From: Anaerolineaceae bacterium UBA2260
GTDB taxonomy: Bacteria > Chloroflexota > Anaerolineae > Anaerolineales > Anaerolineaceae
Length of the DNA: 64,000 nt
Reading direction: 5' to 3'
Assembly (NCBI GenBank): GCA_002347485.1
Contig: DDXM01000054.1
Coordinates: forward strand, 94,908 to 158,907
Part shown: positions 34,394 to 43,729 of the stretch, piece by piece
How the letters are laid out: each line of letters starts with the position of its first letter
Numbering within the stretch: position 1 is the first letter of the stretch
Notes under the pieces: generated by a model
The model's input: only the letters and a program-made list of their open reading frames with translations
What the model was told of the DNA's origin: nothing
Databases searched by the model: none
Program-made: the position numbers and the translations under genes

Positions 34394-34873
34394 ATGATCT
34401 CATGCCTCATCCCCGGTCGCGGCACGCTTGAAATCAATCATCTCGTGTGCGACGTGAACGGCACCCTCGCGCTCGACGGCAAATTATTGCCCGGTGTCGC
34501 AGAAGCTTTCAACCAGTTGAAACACAATGTGACCATCCACCTGGTGACCGCGGATACTTTCAACCGGTTGCCGGAACTGGAGCAAAGGCTCGCGGGCAGC
34601 GTGAGCAAATTTCACCGGCTCACCGGTGGCAGCGAAGCCGAACAAAAGCTGGAGTACATCGAATCGCTGGATGATCCCGGCGTAGCAGCCATCGGGCAGG
34701 GCACAAATGACCGCCTGATGCTCAAAAGCGCGGCGTTGGGGATCTGCGTTTTATCCGCCGAAGGCGCAGCGATCGAGACTCTGCTGAGCGCTGACATCGT
34801 CATGCCGGATATTCTCGCCGCACTCAATCTCTTCCTTCACCCGGATCGTTTGAAAGCGACATTGCGCCAATGA
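34394..34873 (+). CDS. HAD-like hydrolase domain protein (P-type ATPase-like nucleotide site)
   Basis: The 159-residue protein carries a HAD-like first motif, DVNGTLA (about residue 18), in which the second Asp is replaced by Gly. It also has a T/S motif in HLVTADTF and an acidic motif-4 region (AIGQGTNDRLML). This set resembles the phosphorylation domain of P-type ATPases and small stand-alone HAD proteins. The missing second Asp suggests phosphatase activity may be absent or altered. The mRNA appears leaderless. Its stop overlaps the start of the DUF389 gene (ATGA), so both are cotranslated. Confidence 0.75.
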   Translation: MISCLIPGRGTLEINHLVCDVNGTLALDGKLLPGVAEAFNQLKHNVTIHLVTADTFNRLPELEQRLAGSVSKFHRLTGGSEAEQKLEYIESLDDPGVAAIGQGTNDRLMLKSAALGICVLSAEGAAIETLLSADIVMPDILAALNLFLHPDRLKATLRQ

Positions 34874-36081
34874 GCGACTTCCCTCAGGAACCAACCCCAT
34901 CAACGGGTAGAAGTCGAATTGATGAATCCCGCCGCAAACGACGGCAAAGGCTGCTTATCCCCAGCGGCAAAAGCGAACGCGCGCTTTACCTGAACGATCT
35001 CGCCAAGCGTCTGGTGCCCGGGGTGGAGTTCTTCGCGTTCTCGCTGGTCGCCGGGCTGGTCGTCGCGATCGGCATCCTGGTGGACAGCCCCGCGCTCCTG
35101 ATCCTTGGCGCCTTACTGGCGCCGTTCATGGCTCCTGCCGTCGGGTTGGGCTTCTCCACGGTGATCGGTTCGCTTTCCTTTTTCCTGCGCTCGCTCGGTG
35201 CGCTGCTGATTGGCGCGCTGTTGGTATTCGGCAGCGGCGCTCTCGCGGGTTGGTTATCCAGTCTCTTCGTTGAGATGCCGCTCAGCGAGGCGGAACGCTT
35301 CACCTCGTTCACCATTCCGGATTTCCTGCTGCTGACCATCGGCGTGGTTTTAGCCATCTATCTGACCATACGCATGCCCAAACAGCGCTCGCAGGTGGCG
35401 AGCGTCCCCATGGCTTACGAGATCTATGTTCCGGTTGCGGTGGCCGGGTTCGGATTAGCTTCCGGCAACGCCGAACTCTTCCCTCACGCGCTGTGGACTG
35501 CGTTCATCAACATCGCCTGGGTTATCCTGGTCGGCACCATCACACTGGCGGTACTGAAACTACGCCCGTTCAAATTTTTCGGCTATCTGCTGACCGCAGC
35601 GATCATCGGATCCGCATTGTACGGACTTTACGTCACCAGCGCACTGGGTTCCGCGGTGCAACGCCAGATGGAGTCTTTCATCACCCGCACGCCCAAGGTC
35701 ACCGAAATCAGCGCGTCGACAATCCCCAGCGCGACTCCCCCAATCGCGACACCGAAAGTCACGCCGCAGGCGAACATCACACCGCAGGCGACCAACACAG
35801 TTGCCCCCACCCTTACCCCTACCGTTACCATTACCCCCAAACCCACCCCGGTGTGGGCAAAGGTGTACAGCGCGACGTACAGCGGCGTGTTGGTGAGAAA
35901 AACTCCCGGCTTCGATGGCGAATACCTGACAAGCGTCGACAACGGTTCTCTCATCCAGGTGTTGCCTGAGGTAGAACTGGTGGATGGCGTCTATTGGGCG
36001 CACGTGATGCTCGAAGATGGACGGGTCGGATGGATGGTACGCAGTTTGCTGCTGACCGCCACACCCGTCCCCGGCTGGTAA
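34870..36081 (+). CDS. DUF389 membrane protein with a C-terminal SH3-type domain
   Basis: The 403-residue protein has a basic N-terminus (about 14-35) and a DUF389-type membrane domain of about six helices (about 53-265; LVAGLVVAIGILVDSPALLI and related segments). A Thr/Pro-rich linker (about 285-335) follows, then a bacterial SH3-like domain (about 338-395; VLVRKTPGFDGEYLTSV and VGWMVRSLLL) that may touch the cell wall. DUF389 has no established function. The SH3 fusion is unusual for it and suggests envelope attachment. It overlaps the HAD gene upstream by 4 bases, and a phosphohexomutase gene follows after 32 bases. Confidence 0.8.
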   Translation: MSDFPQEPTPSTGRSRIDESRRKRRQRLLIPSGKSERALYLNDLAKRLVPGVEFFAFSLVAGLVVAIGILVDSPALLILGALLAPFMAPAVGLGFSTVIGSLSFFLRSLGALLIGALLVFGSGALAGWLSSLFVEMPLSEAERFTSFTIPDFLLLTIGVVLAIYLTIRMPKQRSQVASVPMAYEIYVPVAVAGFGLASGNAELFPHALWTAFINIAWVILVGTITLAVLKLRPFKFFGYLLTAAIIGSALYGLYVTSALGSAVQRQMESFITRTPKVTEISASTIPSATPPIATPKVTPQANITPQATNTVAPTLTPTVTITPKPTPVWAKVYSATYSGVLVRKTPGFDGEYLTSVDNGSLIQVLPEVELVDGVYWAHVMLEDGRVGWMVRSLLLTATPVPGW

Positions 36082-36113
36082 TCCCCTAAACTTAATTTCC
36101 TGGAGAATATGAA

Positions 36114-37574
36114 ATGACGATCCATTTTGGAACCGATGGGTGGCGCGCAGTGATGTCTGACACTTTCACCTTTACCAACTTACGCCTGGTCGCGCAGGCC
36201 ATAGCGGACGCAGTGGCGTCTCCGGAGTGGATCAACGGCGCGTCCCTCGAAACAAAACCAGATCCCCGCAAGATGGTGGTCGGGTTCGATACACGCTTCC
36301 TGTCTGACCGCTACGCCACCGAGGTGGCGCGCGTGCTCGCCGGCAACGGATTCACCGTGCTGCTGGCGCAGGCTGACGCCCCCACCCCGGTCATCTCGTA
36401 CGCGGTGCGCGAAAACAACGCCATCGGCGGGGTGATGATCACTGCATCTCATAACGCCCCGCGTTACAACGGGGTCAAGCTTAAATCAGCTTCTGGTGGC
36501 TCAGCCTTGCCGGAACAATGCAGGCGGGTTGAGGTTTATCTTAACGACAACGAAGAACGCAGCCGCGGGCCGAACCTGATGGACGTTGACCAGGCGCGCG
36601 AGATGAAGCTAATTCAGCGCTTCAACCCCATCCCGGCGTATTACGAGCACTTGCGAAAATTGATTGATTGCGACATCATCGCCGAGAATCCGCAGCGCTT
36701 CGTCATCGACTCGATGTACGGTTCCGGACGCGGCGTCATCCGCGGTTTTCTACAGGGCTCGGGCTGCGAGATCAGCGAGATACGCGGCGAAATGAACCCC
36801 GGCTTCGGCGGGGTACACCCCGAACCCATCCGCCATTACCTTGGCGCGCTGGCAGGCGCAATCGGCGCAGGCATGGGCAATTTCGGCATCGCCACTGACG
36901 GGGACGCCGACCGCATCGGCGCGATGGATGAACGCAGCAACTTTGTCGACCCACACAAGATCATGTCGCTCGCCCTGCGCTATCTGGTGGAAAAACGCGG
37001 CTTGACCGGTTCGGTGGTGCGCACAGTCTCAACCACGCGCATGATCGACCGCCTGGCGAAAAAATACGGTCTCCTCCTGCGCGAGACCCCGGTCGGCTTC
37101 AATCACATCGCTGATTACATGCAAAAGGAAAACGTGCTCATCGGCGGCGAAGAGTCAGGCGGCATCGGCTTCAGCGGTCATATTCCTGAGGGCGATGGCG
37201 TGCTGATGGGATTGCTGATCATCGAAATGGTGGCGGAATCCGGCACAACTTTGTATGAAATGGTTGAATCGCTGCAAAAAGAGGTGGGACCGGTATTCTA
37301 CGAACGCATCGATCTCCGCCTGAAATACCCGGTTGCCAAGGAAAAGATGGTATCCATGTTGGTCAACGAGCCGCCTGCCGCGATCGGCGGGCAAAGCCTG
37401 GCTGAAGTTAGTACTATGGACGGGGTCAAGTACATTTTCAGCGATGACTCGTGGTTGCTCATCCGTCCATCGGGGACCGAACCCGTGTTGCGCGTCTACG
37501 CGGAAGGCAGGACTGATGATATGGTAAAAGCTCTGCTCACCTACGGCAAATCGATCGCTGATCGCGTCTCGTAA
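36114..37574 (+). CDS. Phosphoglucomutase/phosphomannomutase family enzyme
   Basis: The 486-residue alpha-D-phosphohexomutase interconverts hexose 1- and 6-phosphates. The phosphoserine loop TASHNAPRYNG (about 108-118), the metal loop TDGDADRIG (about 260-268), the sugar-specificity loop GGEESGGIGFSGH (about 343-355) and the phosphate-binding RPSGTEP (about 450-456) are all intact. GEESGG-type loops are typical of glucose-accepting enzymes, but mannose or glucosamine use is not excluded. It can supply sugar-1-phosphates for the polysaccharide genes in this window. A bidirectional terminator follows. Confidence 0.92.
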   Translation: MTIHFGTDGWRAVMSDTFTFTNLRLVAQAIADAVASPEWINGASLETKPDPRKMVVGFDTRFLSDRYATEVARVLAGNGFTVLLAQADAPTPVISYAVRENNAIGGVMITASHNAPRYNGVKLKSASGGSALPEQCRRVEVYLNDNEERSRGPNLMDVDQAREMKLIQRFNPIPAYYEHLRKLIDCDIIAENPQRFVIDSMYGSGRGVIRGFLQGSGCEISEIRGEMNPGFGGVHPEPIRHYLGALAGAIGAGMGNFGIATDGDADRIGAMDERSNFVDPHKIMSLALRYLVEKRGLTGSVVRTVSTTRMIDRLAKKYGLLLRETPVGFNHIADYMQKENVLIGGEESGGIGFSGHIPEGDGVLMGLLIIEMVAESGTTLYEMVESLQKEVGPVFYERIDLRLKYPVAKEKMVSMLVNEPPAAIGGQSLAEVSTMDGVKYIFSDDSWLLIRPSGTEPVLRVYAEGRTDDMVKALLTYGKSIADRVS

Positions 37575-37591
37575 TATCCTCGTCGTTAAAA

Positions 37592-37630
37592 ATAAAAATC
37601 CGGGATTTGCGATCAATCCCGGATTATGTT
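37592..37630. terminator. Bidirectional rho-independent terminator
   Basis: A perfect 11-bp stem (aatccgggatt / aatcccggatt) with a 7-base loop has an A-rich run before it, which reads as a T-run on the minus strand, and T-rich bases after it. It stops the phosphohexomutase gene and the convergent LPDTG protein gene. Confidence 0.85.
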
Positions 37631-37643
37631 ATTGGGGTAGGTT

Positions 37644-38246
37644 TTACCTGGAGGACAATCGAAGGTGGCGACTGAAAACGATGATTACGATAAACAAGAC
37701 CGCCAGTCCCGCCATGGTGGGCAGCCCGATTTCATCCATTAACCCGGTGTCAGGCAGCGCGGTCGGCGCTTTGGTCGGTGTGCTTGCCAGGGTGCCCTGG
37801 GCGGTCATTTGCGCTTGAATAGCTTCCACAGTTGCCAACTCATCAGCAGATAATCCGGTAGGGGTGCCTTGCGGGGTGTATGTTGCCACCGCTACCATCG
37901 GAGTTTTGGTTGGAGTTTTAGTCGGAGGCACAGTAGGAGTCAGTGCGATTTCGGTCAACGCCTGTTGAGTATTCATCTCATCCTGCAGAGCAATCACCGC
38001 GCCTGCTGTCGCTGTGTTCGCCGCATTGATCACCGCAGCTTCTTCCATCTGGGCAGCGCGCTGGTTGGAGATCAACCTGGGAGCAAATATTAACAAACCA
38101 AGCAACGCGATCAGGAATATGATCCCAAGCACGATGATGATGGTGAGAAAAGTCCGGTTTCCCGGTTTCTTCTCTGGTTCAGGGGGAGTTTCCTCCTGGA
38201 AAGCTTCCGCGTCGAATGGATCGTCGTTGTAACCGTTAAGTGCCAT
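37644..38246 (-). CDS. Membrane protein with a C-terminal LPDTG sorting-type signal
   Basis: The 200-residue protein starts with an acidic tail (about 1-30) and a membrane helix (about 33-55). A long Thr/Pro/Ala-rich region follows (about 70-165), ending in LPDTG (about 162-166), a second hydrophobic helix (about 172-190) and a short basic tail (RHLRLSSR). LPxTG plus helix plus basic tail is the signal for sortase anchoring to the cell wall. An N-terminal membrane anchor in place of a cleavable signal peptide is odd. No sortase gene is in this window. The gene lies just downstream of the seven-gene operon. Confidence 0.75.
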   Translation of the reverse strand: MALNGYNDDPFDAEAFQEETPPEPEKKPGNRTFLTIIIVLGIIFLIALLGLLIFAPRLISNQRAAQMEEAAVINAANTATAGAVIALQDEMNTQQALTEIALTPTVPPTKTPTKTPMVAVATYTPQGTPTGLSADELATVEAIQAQMTAQGTLASTPTKAPTALPDTGLMDEIGLPTMAGLAVLFIVIIVFSRHLRLSSR

Positions 38247-38277
38247 ATGATTCCTCCTCCACTATTATAACTGTGGA

Positions 38278-39339
38278 TTAATTTATTAGTTGAACAATAT
38301 CCAGGTTCACCAGTGGGAAAAGATCGCTGGAACGTTGATCGAACCTCACCCTTGCAGAGCTGGAGCGCAGTCCGCTAGGTAATTGGGTCAGGCCTGGCAT
38401 AATCTGCTCAATGCTGCCAACCCTACCCGCATAAGCCCCTGAATGTACTCTCACCTTCTGTCCCACGGAGTAAGCAGTATCGGTTATGGCAGGTTCCGCC
38501 TCCGCTGGCAAAGGGATATAAATTTCGGGACGATCGCCGGTAAGGCGGTTCCAGCGCATCGCATTAATCGAAACCTCGCGTCCCGCGTTAGTTTCAAGCA
38601 CCTGACGGGATACTTCATCAATACCCATTTTCCCAAAACCGCTCAACAGGATCACTGGAAACGGCAGCACCTGCACAGTTGGAATCATGGCGGCCGGCAT
38701 GGAGCCGAGGATCAGGCCACTGATACCAACAGATTTGGCCAGGGATAAAATATCCTCTGATGCGCAAACACCTGCCAGGATGACAGTCCCGCGGGTGGTA
38801 ATCCCCAACCCTGCGGAAGTCAATTCACCATCCAGGCAATTCTCGTCCACGGTTAGTGGACCGAATCCGATGCGATCATTGCCCCAAACACCCTGTACCA
38901 GCGCGCCAGAAGTTTCAATCGAGACGCCACGCTCCGCGATGACGCGGCTGACCTGTCCGGCAAAACCGGCTTTGATCTCAATCTGTTCGCTTTCAGCTTC
39001 GATCAGCACGCGCCCATTATGGATCGATACGATCCTGCCCGGGCCGGGCGTGCGAATTACATGTGAGAACAAGCCGCCCGTCTCAGCGATGATATCGTGT
39101 TTTTCGAGCGTTTCTCCCGGTTTACGTATGATGAGGGATTCAGCGGCATCGACGGTGCGCGCGCCCAATACCCGCCCCACATCTACCAAATAGTGACGCG
39201 ATGGAATGGTTGCCTGCGCGACGACATCGGACGGATGCACTTTTTGACCGGGGCGCACATTGATCTCTCCCGGCACCGGGAGCAATCGGTTACGTTGAAT
39301 AAGAGTCAATGGATAGATTTGGGTCATCTGCGAGGACAT
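38278..39339 (-). CDS. Uncharacterised protein with barrel-sandwich and KOW-like parts
   Basis: The 353-residue protein is last in the seven-gene operon. I do not recognise a named family. The N-terminal 140 residues carry repeated short strands with Gly turns (GEINVRPGQKVHPSDVVAQ; GPGRIVSIHNGRVLIEA), resembling a barrel-sandwich hybrid fold. The middle part holds a possible Rossmann-like stretch (GTVILAGVCASEDILSLAKSVG, split), and the C-terminus has a KOW-like segment (VGQKVRVHSGAYAGRVGSIEQI) of the type that binds RNA or proteins. There is no signal peptide or membrane helix. It stands 42 bases after the MutL homologue gene, which suggests a shared job. Confidence 0.7.
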   Translation of the reverse strand: MSSQMTQIYPLTLIQRNRLLPVPGEINVRPGQKVHPSDVVAQATIPSRHYLVDVGRVLGARTVDAAESLIIRKPGETLEKHDIIAETGGLFSHVIRTPGPGRIVSIHNGRVLIEAESEQIEIKAGFAGQVSRVIAERGVSIETSGALVQGVWGNDRIGFGPLTVDENCLDGELTSAGLGITTRGTVILAGVCASEDILSLAKSVGISGLILGSMPAAMIPTVQVLPFPVILLSGFGKMGIDEVSRQVLETNAGREVSINAMRWNRLTGDRPEIYIPLPAEAEPAITDTAYSVGQKVRVHSGAYAGRVGSIEQIMPGLTQLPSGLRSSSARVRFDQRSSDLFPLVNLDIVQLIN

Positions 39340-39381
39340 AGGTACTCCTGCTTTTTACGTTGCAATATATGTACCAATAAA

Positions 39382-41109
39382 TTACTTTTCTCCCAGCAGG
39401 AATTCCCATTCTTTGAGCCGCGCTCGGCGCACCGTGTCGTCGGAGGGCAGCTTGATAGGTCGACCTCTTGCGTCTAGTACCAGCCCGCACACCCCACCTC
39501 TTACGCGAATCGGTTCGTTCGAAACGGAGATATCTTCGATTTCTCCGCGGCGCAGCATACGCAGCCGCAACTGGCCGGACACACCTGAAGCCAAAGGCAT
39601 GGATATGATCGTGCCCTGTTTTACTTCTGCTTCCATAAAACTACCATCTGGATAATCCAGGCGGGCGGAAAGCACCGGCGCGCCGTGGCGCGCTTTGCTG
39701 TCAACGCTCACCACTGTCGCCAGGTTAGTGAATGCCGTTGATTCCAACACCTGAACCGCCAGAACCGGGTTGAATTCAGCGATCGCCCCCAGGATGGGCA
39801 TAATGCCGTGCTTGTCCATGATCAGTGGACAAATTCCCAGCGGCTGGATCCCATCCAGGATGGTCAACAAGGATTGCACCGGGGTAACCGTGCGATTGAG
39901 CGCCGACCCGCTGATGACGATAGGCTCGAAGCGTGTCGAAGGCAAAGCCGAGCGGCGTTGCAGGTCGCGCATCGCCAGTTGCAGAAGTTGCCTTGTGGCG
40001 GCCAGTTCCAACGCGAATTCACCCGGTGTACGCGCCACATCCAGGGGATACAGTGAGCGCTGCCATAGATAATCGCGCGCGTCATCATCGGAGACAGGCT
40101 CCACAAGCCAGCGGGTGATCTCGCTGATGTCTGTGCGCTCGAGTAAATGGGCGATCCCCTCACCAAGCCCATAATTGAACGTATTCAGAACAGACGTGTG
40201 AACGCCAGCGAATGACGCAACCGTGAAAGAAGCGCCCACGTCAAAGCCTAACACACCTTTGGTCGGGTCGTACAACTGACCCAGGAAACGGATCACGCGG
40301 TGAAAGGCCTGGCTGGAGAGACGCGGTGGAACGCTGCACAACGCCGAAACACGCTGCAATCCGCCCACCTTCTCATACACCTTCTCCATGACCATCGCGC
40401 TGAGCTGTTCCATCGCCGGCTCGAGAATTTCCTGATCGAGGGATGGCCGGATATTTGGCGCAACACGCACATTGGTGTAGCGATCCATGGAAGTGCGCAG
40501 TTCATCCGCCAGCGCCGCGTTCCCACAGTAAAGTACCTGAGGTCTGCGATCCCGGGGTAGAATTTGCAGAGCGCTAAGAGCCAGATCGGCAATTCGCGCC
40601 AGCGACCGATTCGCCCCCCCATCCGTTCCGCCGGCAAAGATGATCAGATCAGGCCTGGTAGCCAGCACCGCGTCCAGTTGGATATTCAATGCTCGTCGGT
40701 CAGTGATCCCAAACGCCTCTACGACCTGGGTGTAAGTGGAATATGCCAGCCGTCTGCCAGATTCCAGCGACACATCGTTGAGCAGACCAAACACGACCAA
40801 ATTAAGATCGGGCACACAGGAAGTGGTGATCACAAAGTGGTCTATACCCTCGCCGTTGGGTTGAGACGGCATCATCAGGTTGGCTTCGTGGTCAAAAAAG
40901 ACACGCCCGGTCACCGCTTCAAGGCGGGAAATCGCGTCGTAGATCGCCTCGCCGACATCGAAAGACGGCGCGGTATGCGTGGAAGGGGTCACCGCTGAAG
41001 AGATCAAGCGGTAACTATCTTCGACCACGTCAAACAGGAAGGCGCGGGTATTGATTGATCCGATCTCCACACCAAGTACCGAATAAAGCAGCGGCATCGC
41101 GTCTGTCAT
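39382..41109 (-). CDS. MutL/GlmL-family ASKHA ATPase homologue
   Basis: The 575-residue protein belongs to the MutL family found beside glutamate mutase in clostridia. That protein has an actin/Hsp70-like ATPase fold and is thought to help the B12-dependent mutase; it is unrelated to the DNA-repair protein of the same name. The first phosphate loop VEIGSINTRAFLFDVV is near residue 14-29 and IIFAGGTDGGANRSL near 155. A second phosphate-loop-like segment, GVLGFDVGASFTVASFAG, lies near 285. No glutamate mutase gene is nearby, so this homologue probably has another partner, perhaps among the membrane proteins of its operon. It lies six bases after the upstream gene. Confidence 0.85.
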   Translation of the reverse strand: MTDAMPLLYSVLGVEIGSINTRAFLFDVVEDSYRLISSAVTPSTHTAPSFDVGEAIYDAISRLEAVTGRVFFDHEANLMMPSQPNGEGIDHFVITTSCVPDLNLVVFGLLNDVSLESGRRLAYSTYTQVVEAFGITDRRALNIQLDAVLATRPDLIIFAGGTDGGANRSLARIADLALSALQILPRDRRPQVLYCGNAALADELRTSMDRYTNVRVAPNIRPSLDQEILEPAMEQLSAMVMEKVYEKVGGLQRVSALCSVPPRLSSQAFHRVIRFLGQLYDPTKGVLGFDVGASFTVASFAGVHTSVLNTFNYGLGEGIAHLLERTDISEITRWLVEPVSDDDARDYLWQRSLYPLDVARTPGEFALELAATRQLLQLAMRDLQRRSALPSTRFEPIVISGSALNRTVTPVQSLLTILDGIQPLGICPLIMDKHGIMPILGAIAEFNPVLAVQVLESTAFTNLATVVSVDSKARHGAPVLSARLDYPDGSFMEAEVKQGTIISMPLASGVSGQLRLRMLRRGEIEDISVSNEPIRVRGGVCGLVLDARGRPIKLPSDDTVRRARLKEWEFLLGEK

Positions 41110-41115
41110 TCTTGC

Positions 41116-41784
41116 CTACCCCAGTAAACCTGTGATTGTATTGATAAGAAAATCCAACCTTTCGATCAGGGCAGTGATCGCGGCAGTTAACACACCCGCA
41201 AAAACCGCCCCCATGGTGATAGCGATAAAGATCTGCCCGATGGCGGCAAACACCGCAGACAAATTGCTGCGCCCGGGAATATGCTTACGCTTCTCGCGTG
41301 CACTGAAGTTAAAATAAGCCAGTGTGGCGAGGGTACCGCCCAGAAAAAAAACGCCTTCCGCTATACGCATAAACGGGGAGCCTGGCGAAGCGTTCGTGAT
41401 ATCGATGAAAGCGATGGCGCCACTCACCTGGCCAAAGAGCGTGCCCAACACCGCCCCTCCCACCGCCACCGCCGCTCCCACGCCCACCAGCAGCGCCATC
41501 GATGGACCACCCAGGCGCGTGAGGCGCGGTGATAACTTCGTCAGCAACAAACCGGAGAGCAAAAGTGGAACCAGGGACATCGTCGATCCCTGCATCACCG
41601 GCACAACCAGGCGCGCGATCAACACCTGGTACACGATGACCACCGCGAAGTAACCGGCTGTCACGCCGATGAACAAGGCTGAAACAAAGCGGAAAAACGG
41701 ATTATCTCCCAGCAGGTAACTGAAAACCAGCAGGGTGATAAAGAAGCTCACGATCGTCCAGATAACCTCGCTGCCAACGGGCAT
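41116..41784 (-). CDS. Multi-helix membrane protein of the MutL operon
   Basis: The 222-residue protein has about six membrane helices (starting at about 9, 33, 62, 95, 145 and 185), with short Gly/Ala-rich loops and a basic segment (SAREKRKHIPGRS) near 165-178. The family is not recognised. Its start shares one base with the stop of the zinc-ribbon membrane protein gene, so the two products are probably made in equal amounts. It may be the core membrane part of a complex with the neighbouring products. Confidence 0.75.
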   Translation of the reverse strand: MPVGSEVIWTIVSFFITLLVFSYLLGDNPFFRFVSALFIGVTAGYFAVVIVYQVLIARLVVPVMQGSTMSLVPLLLSGLLLTKLSPRLTRLGGPSMALLVGVGAAVAVGGAVLGTLFGQVSGAIAFIDITNASPGSPFMRIAEGVFFLGGTLATLAYFNFSAREKRKHIPGRSNLSAVFAAIGQIFIAITMGAVFAGVLTAAITALIERLDFLINTITGLLG

Positions 41785-43727
41785 CAGCGCTTACCCTCCT
41801 TGGCCCTTGTGGTGGGAGATCCGACCATCCAGAAGACGATCCCACCGACGAGAATGATCACCGCGGCAGATAATAGAGCAAACTGGTAGATATGAAACCG
41901 GGTTGATGCACCGCCGGGGACGGCTCGCAGCAATTCGTAGGCCATCGCGCCACCCACGCCGGATACCATGCCATCGACCTGACCACTGGCGTAATAGGGT
42001 TGCACCAGCGGCGCGGCTTGCGCGCTGAGAACCGCCAGGGTATTGATCGGTGTAGAACTCTGCCCAACCTGCTCGATCAACGAACGGGCAACATCAGGGT
42101 TATCCGTGACCAGGATCATAGCCCCAAAATCAGTGAGGGCATTTATTCCCTGCAATACTTTCACTTCGCCAACCGGTTGAATATCCGTGGTAAACGGCAG
42201 CGCAACGAGGGGATCTTGTACCAGCGCTCCCAACCCGATGGTTCCTCCAGGCAAGTAACCCAGCTCAACGACTTTATCATCGATCGAGTATTGCTCTCCA
42301 TCCCTGACCGCATCACGAACCATTTCCTGTAGCAGCGCAAACCCCACTACATTGGTGGAGGTCAACGCCATCGGCACACCGCGCGAAATCAAATGCCGGA
42401 GCACCGGTTGCGCTGTCCAATCGAGCTCCCCAGCCAACCCGGCTTCGAAATGCGCGATTATTAGAACCGGCTTGTCTCCCGGCAGGGATTGGACCATACC
42501 CAGCATGTCTACCAGTTCAGTGGGATAAAGCTGGGGGGTTACCGCGCGAAACGCGGAGGAAAAGAGGGGGAGTAAAACCGAGAGCAGCACCAGCAGCGTC
42601 ACCACCAGACGAACGACCTTATTGTCTTTTGTGCCAACTGGTCTTTCCACACCCGTGGAAGGATTCTCATCCCCGGGCTCGAGCAGCAACCGGAACAGAT
42701 CGGCGTTCCTGCGTTGCGCTGGTGAAAGGCGCAGTTCCGGACCAAAGGTTCGGGGTTCTTTCACTTGAGAAGCAGGTTCGACCGTAGGCAGAGTGCCCTG
42801 GATACCTGCAAGAATTCCGTGGTCGGTTGTCTCAGGCTGCGGCTCGGGCGCGGGTGCGCCCTGGATCACAGAATGGATCGGCCGCAGGGATGCCAGCCAT
42901 GCTGGCAGGTGGGCTTTTTCCAGTTTATTTTCAGGTGCCGGCTTACTGGGGCCTTCTTCGCTGACAGGTTTTTCAACCTCGTCACCAATAGTTTGATCAA
43001 CGGCCAGCCATTCAGGCAGGTCTTCGATCGGGATAGGGAAACCCGCACCGGTTTCAGACTCTTCAATGTGGGCGACCTCTTCGCGTTCTTCAACCTCGCC
43101 GGCATCGATTTCCGGCTCGCGTTCTTCATGCCCAGTGGATAAGAAAGACCAATCGGGAGTGATATCGGGCGCGAATTCTTCTGCAGGCGTTGTTTCAGAG
43201 AAAATATCTCCTTTGAATGGAGGTGGTTCAGCATTCTTTTGATCTTCCTCGCCTTGCTCAAACGAGATCTTATTTAATTCGTTAAATTGCGCTTCAGAAC
43301 CTTCCACTGGTCCGGCATTGACCAATGGACTTTCATCCTCATCGGCCGAGATCGCTGAACTCGCGCGAATAACCGGACCGGCCGCCAGGTCGCGCAGCCA
43401 TTCAGGTTCTTCCTCCGACACCCAATCGTGGGGCTCCGTCTTTTCTGATTGCGTATCCTGCTGTTTCAATTGCCGTACCCGCACCAGCCAATCGGGGATT
43501 TCCTCGCTGGTCGATTCCGGTTGCGCGATCTGTGAAACATCTTCAGGGGGATTGGGAGGTACTTCAGATTCGGGGGAATCGGCTTGGTTGCGCAGCCCGG
43601 CCAACTTTTCGCGTTCCTGCGGTGTGAGAGAACCACCCTGCCTGGGTAAAAGTGTATTACAGTACCAGCAGCGCTCTGCGCTGGCATCGTTCATACGGTT
43701 ACAGATCAGGCACCTGATATCAGCCAT
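41784..43727 (-). CDS. Zinc-ribbon protein with long acidic linker and two membrane helices
   Basis: The 647-residue protein starts MADIRCLICNRMNDASAERC and then WYC, a two-CxxC zinc ribbon (about 6-25). A very acidic, Pro/Glu-rich region of about 350 residues follows with repeated short IPDWL/LPEWL/LPAWL motifs (about 95, 245, 280). Then come a membrane helix (about 380-403), a globular outer domain (about 405-610) and a last helix (about 620-640). The start ATG at 43727 is three bases downstream of the previous stop; a longer reading of the frame runs into that gene. I do not recognise the outer domain. The repeated hydrophobic-acidic motifs may be docking sites, which is inference. Confidence 0.75.
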   Translation of the reverse strand: MADIRCLICNRMNDASAERCWYCNTLLPRQGGSLTPQEREKLAGLRNQADSPESEVPPNPPEDVSQIAQPESTSEEIPDWLVRVRQLKQQDTQSEKTEPHDWVSEEEPEWLRDLAAGPVIRASSAISADEDESPLVNAGPVEGSEAQFNELNKISFEQGEEDQKNAEPPPFKGDIFSETTPAEEFAPDITPDWSFLSTGHEEREPEIDAGEVEEREEVAHIEESETGAGFPIPIEDLPEWLAVDQTIGDEVEKPVSEEGPSKPAPENKLEKAHLPAWLASLRPIHSVIQGAPAPEPQPETTDHGILAGIQGTLPTVEPASQVKEPRTFGPELRLSPAQRRNADLFRLLLEPGDENPSTGVERPVGTKDNKVVRLVVTLLVLLSVLLPLFSSAFRAVTPQLYPTELVDMLGMVQSLPGDKPVLIIAHFEAGLAGELDWTAQPVLRHLISRGVPMALTSTNVVGFALLQEMVRDAVRDGEQYSIDDKVVELGYLPGGTIGLGALVQDPLVALPFTTDIQPVGEVKVLQGINALTDFGAMILVTDNPDVARSLIEQVGQSSTPINTLAVLSAQAAPLVQPYYASGQVDGMVSGVGGAMAYELLRAVPGGASTRFHIYQFALLSAAVIILVGGIVFWMVGSPTTRAKEGKR

Positions 43728-43729
43728 TG

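Noticed and set aside
39382..41109. MutL as a DNA mismatch-repair protein
   Set aside because: The sequence has ASKHA phosphate loops and matches the glutamate mutase-associated MutL/GlmL family, not the GHKL ATPase of mismatch repair.
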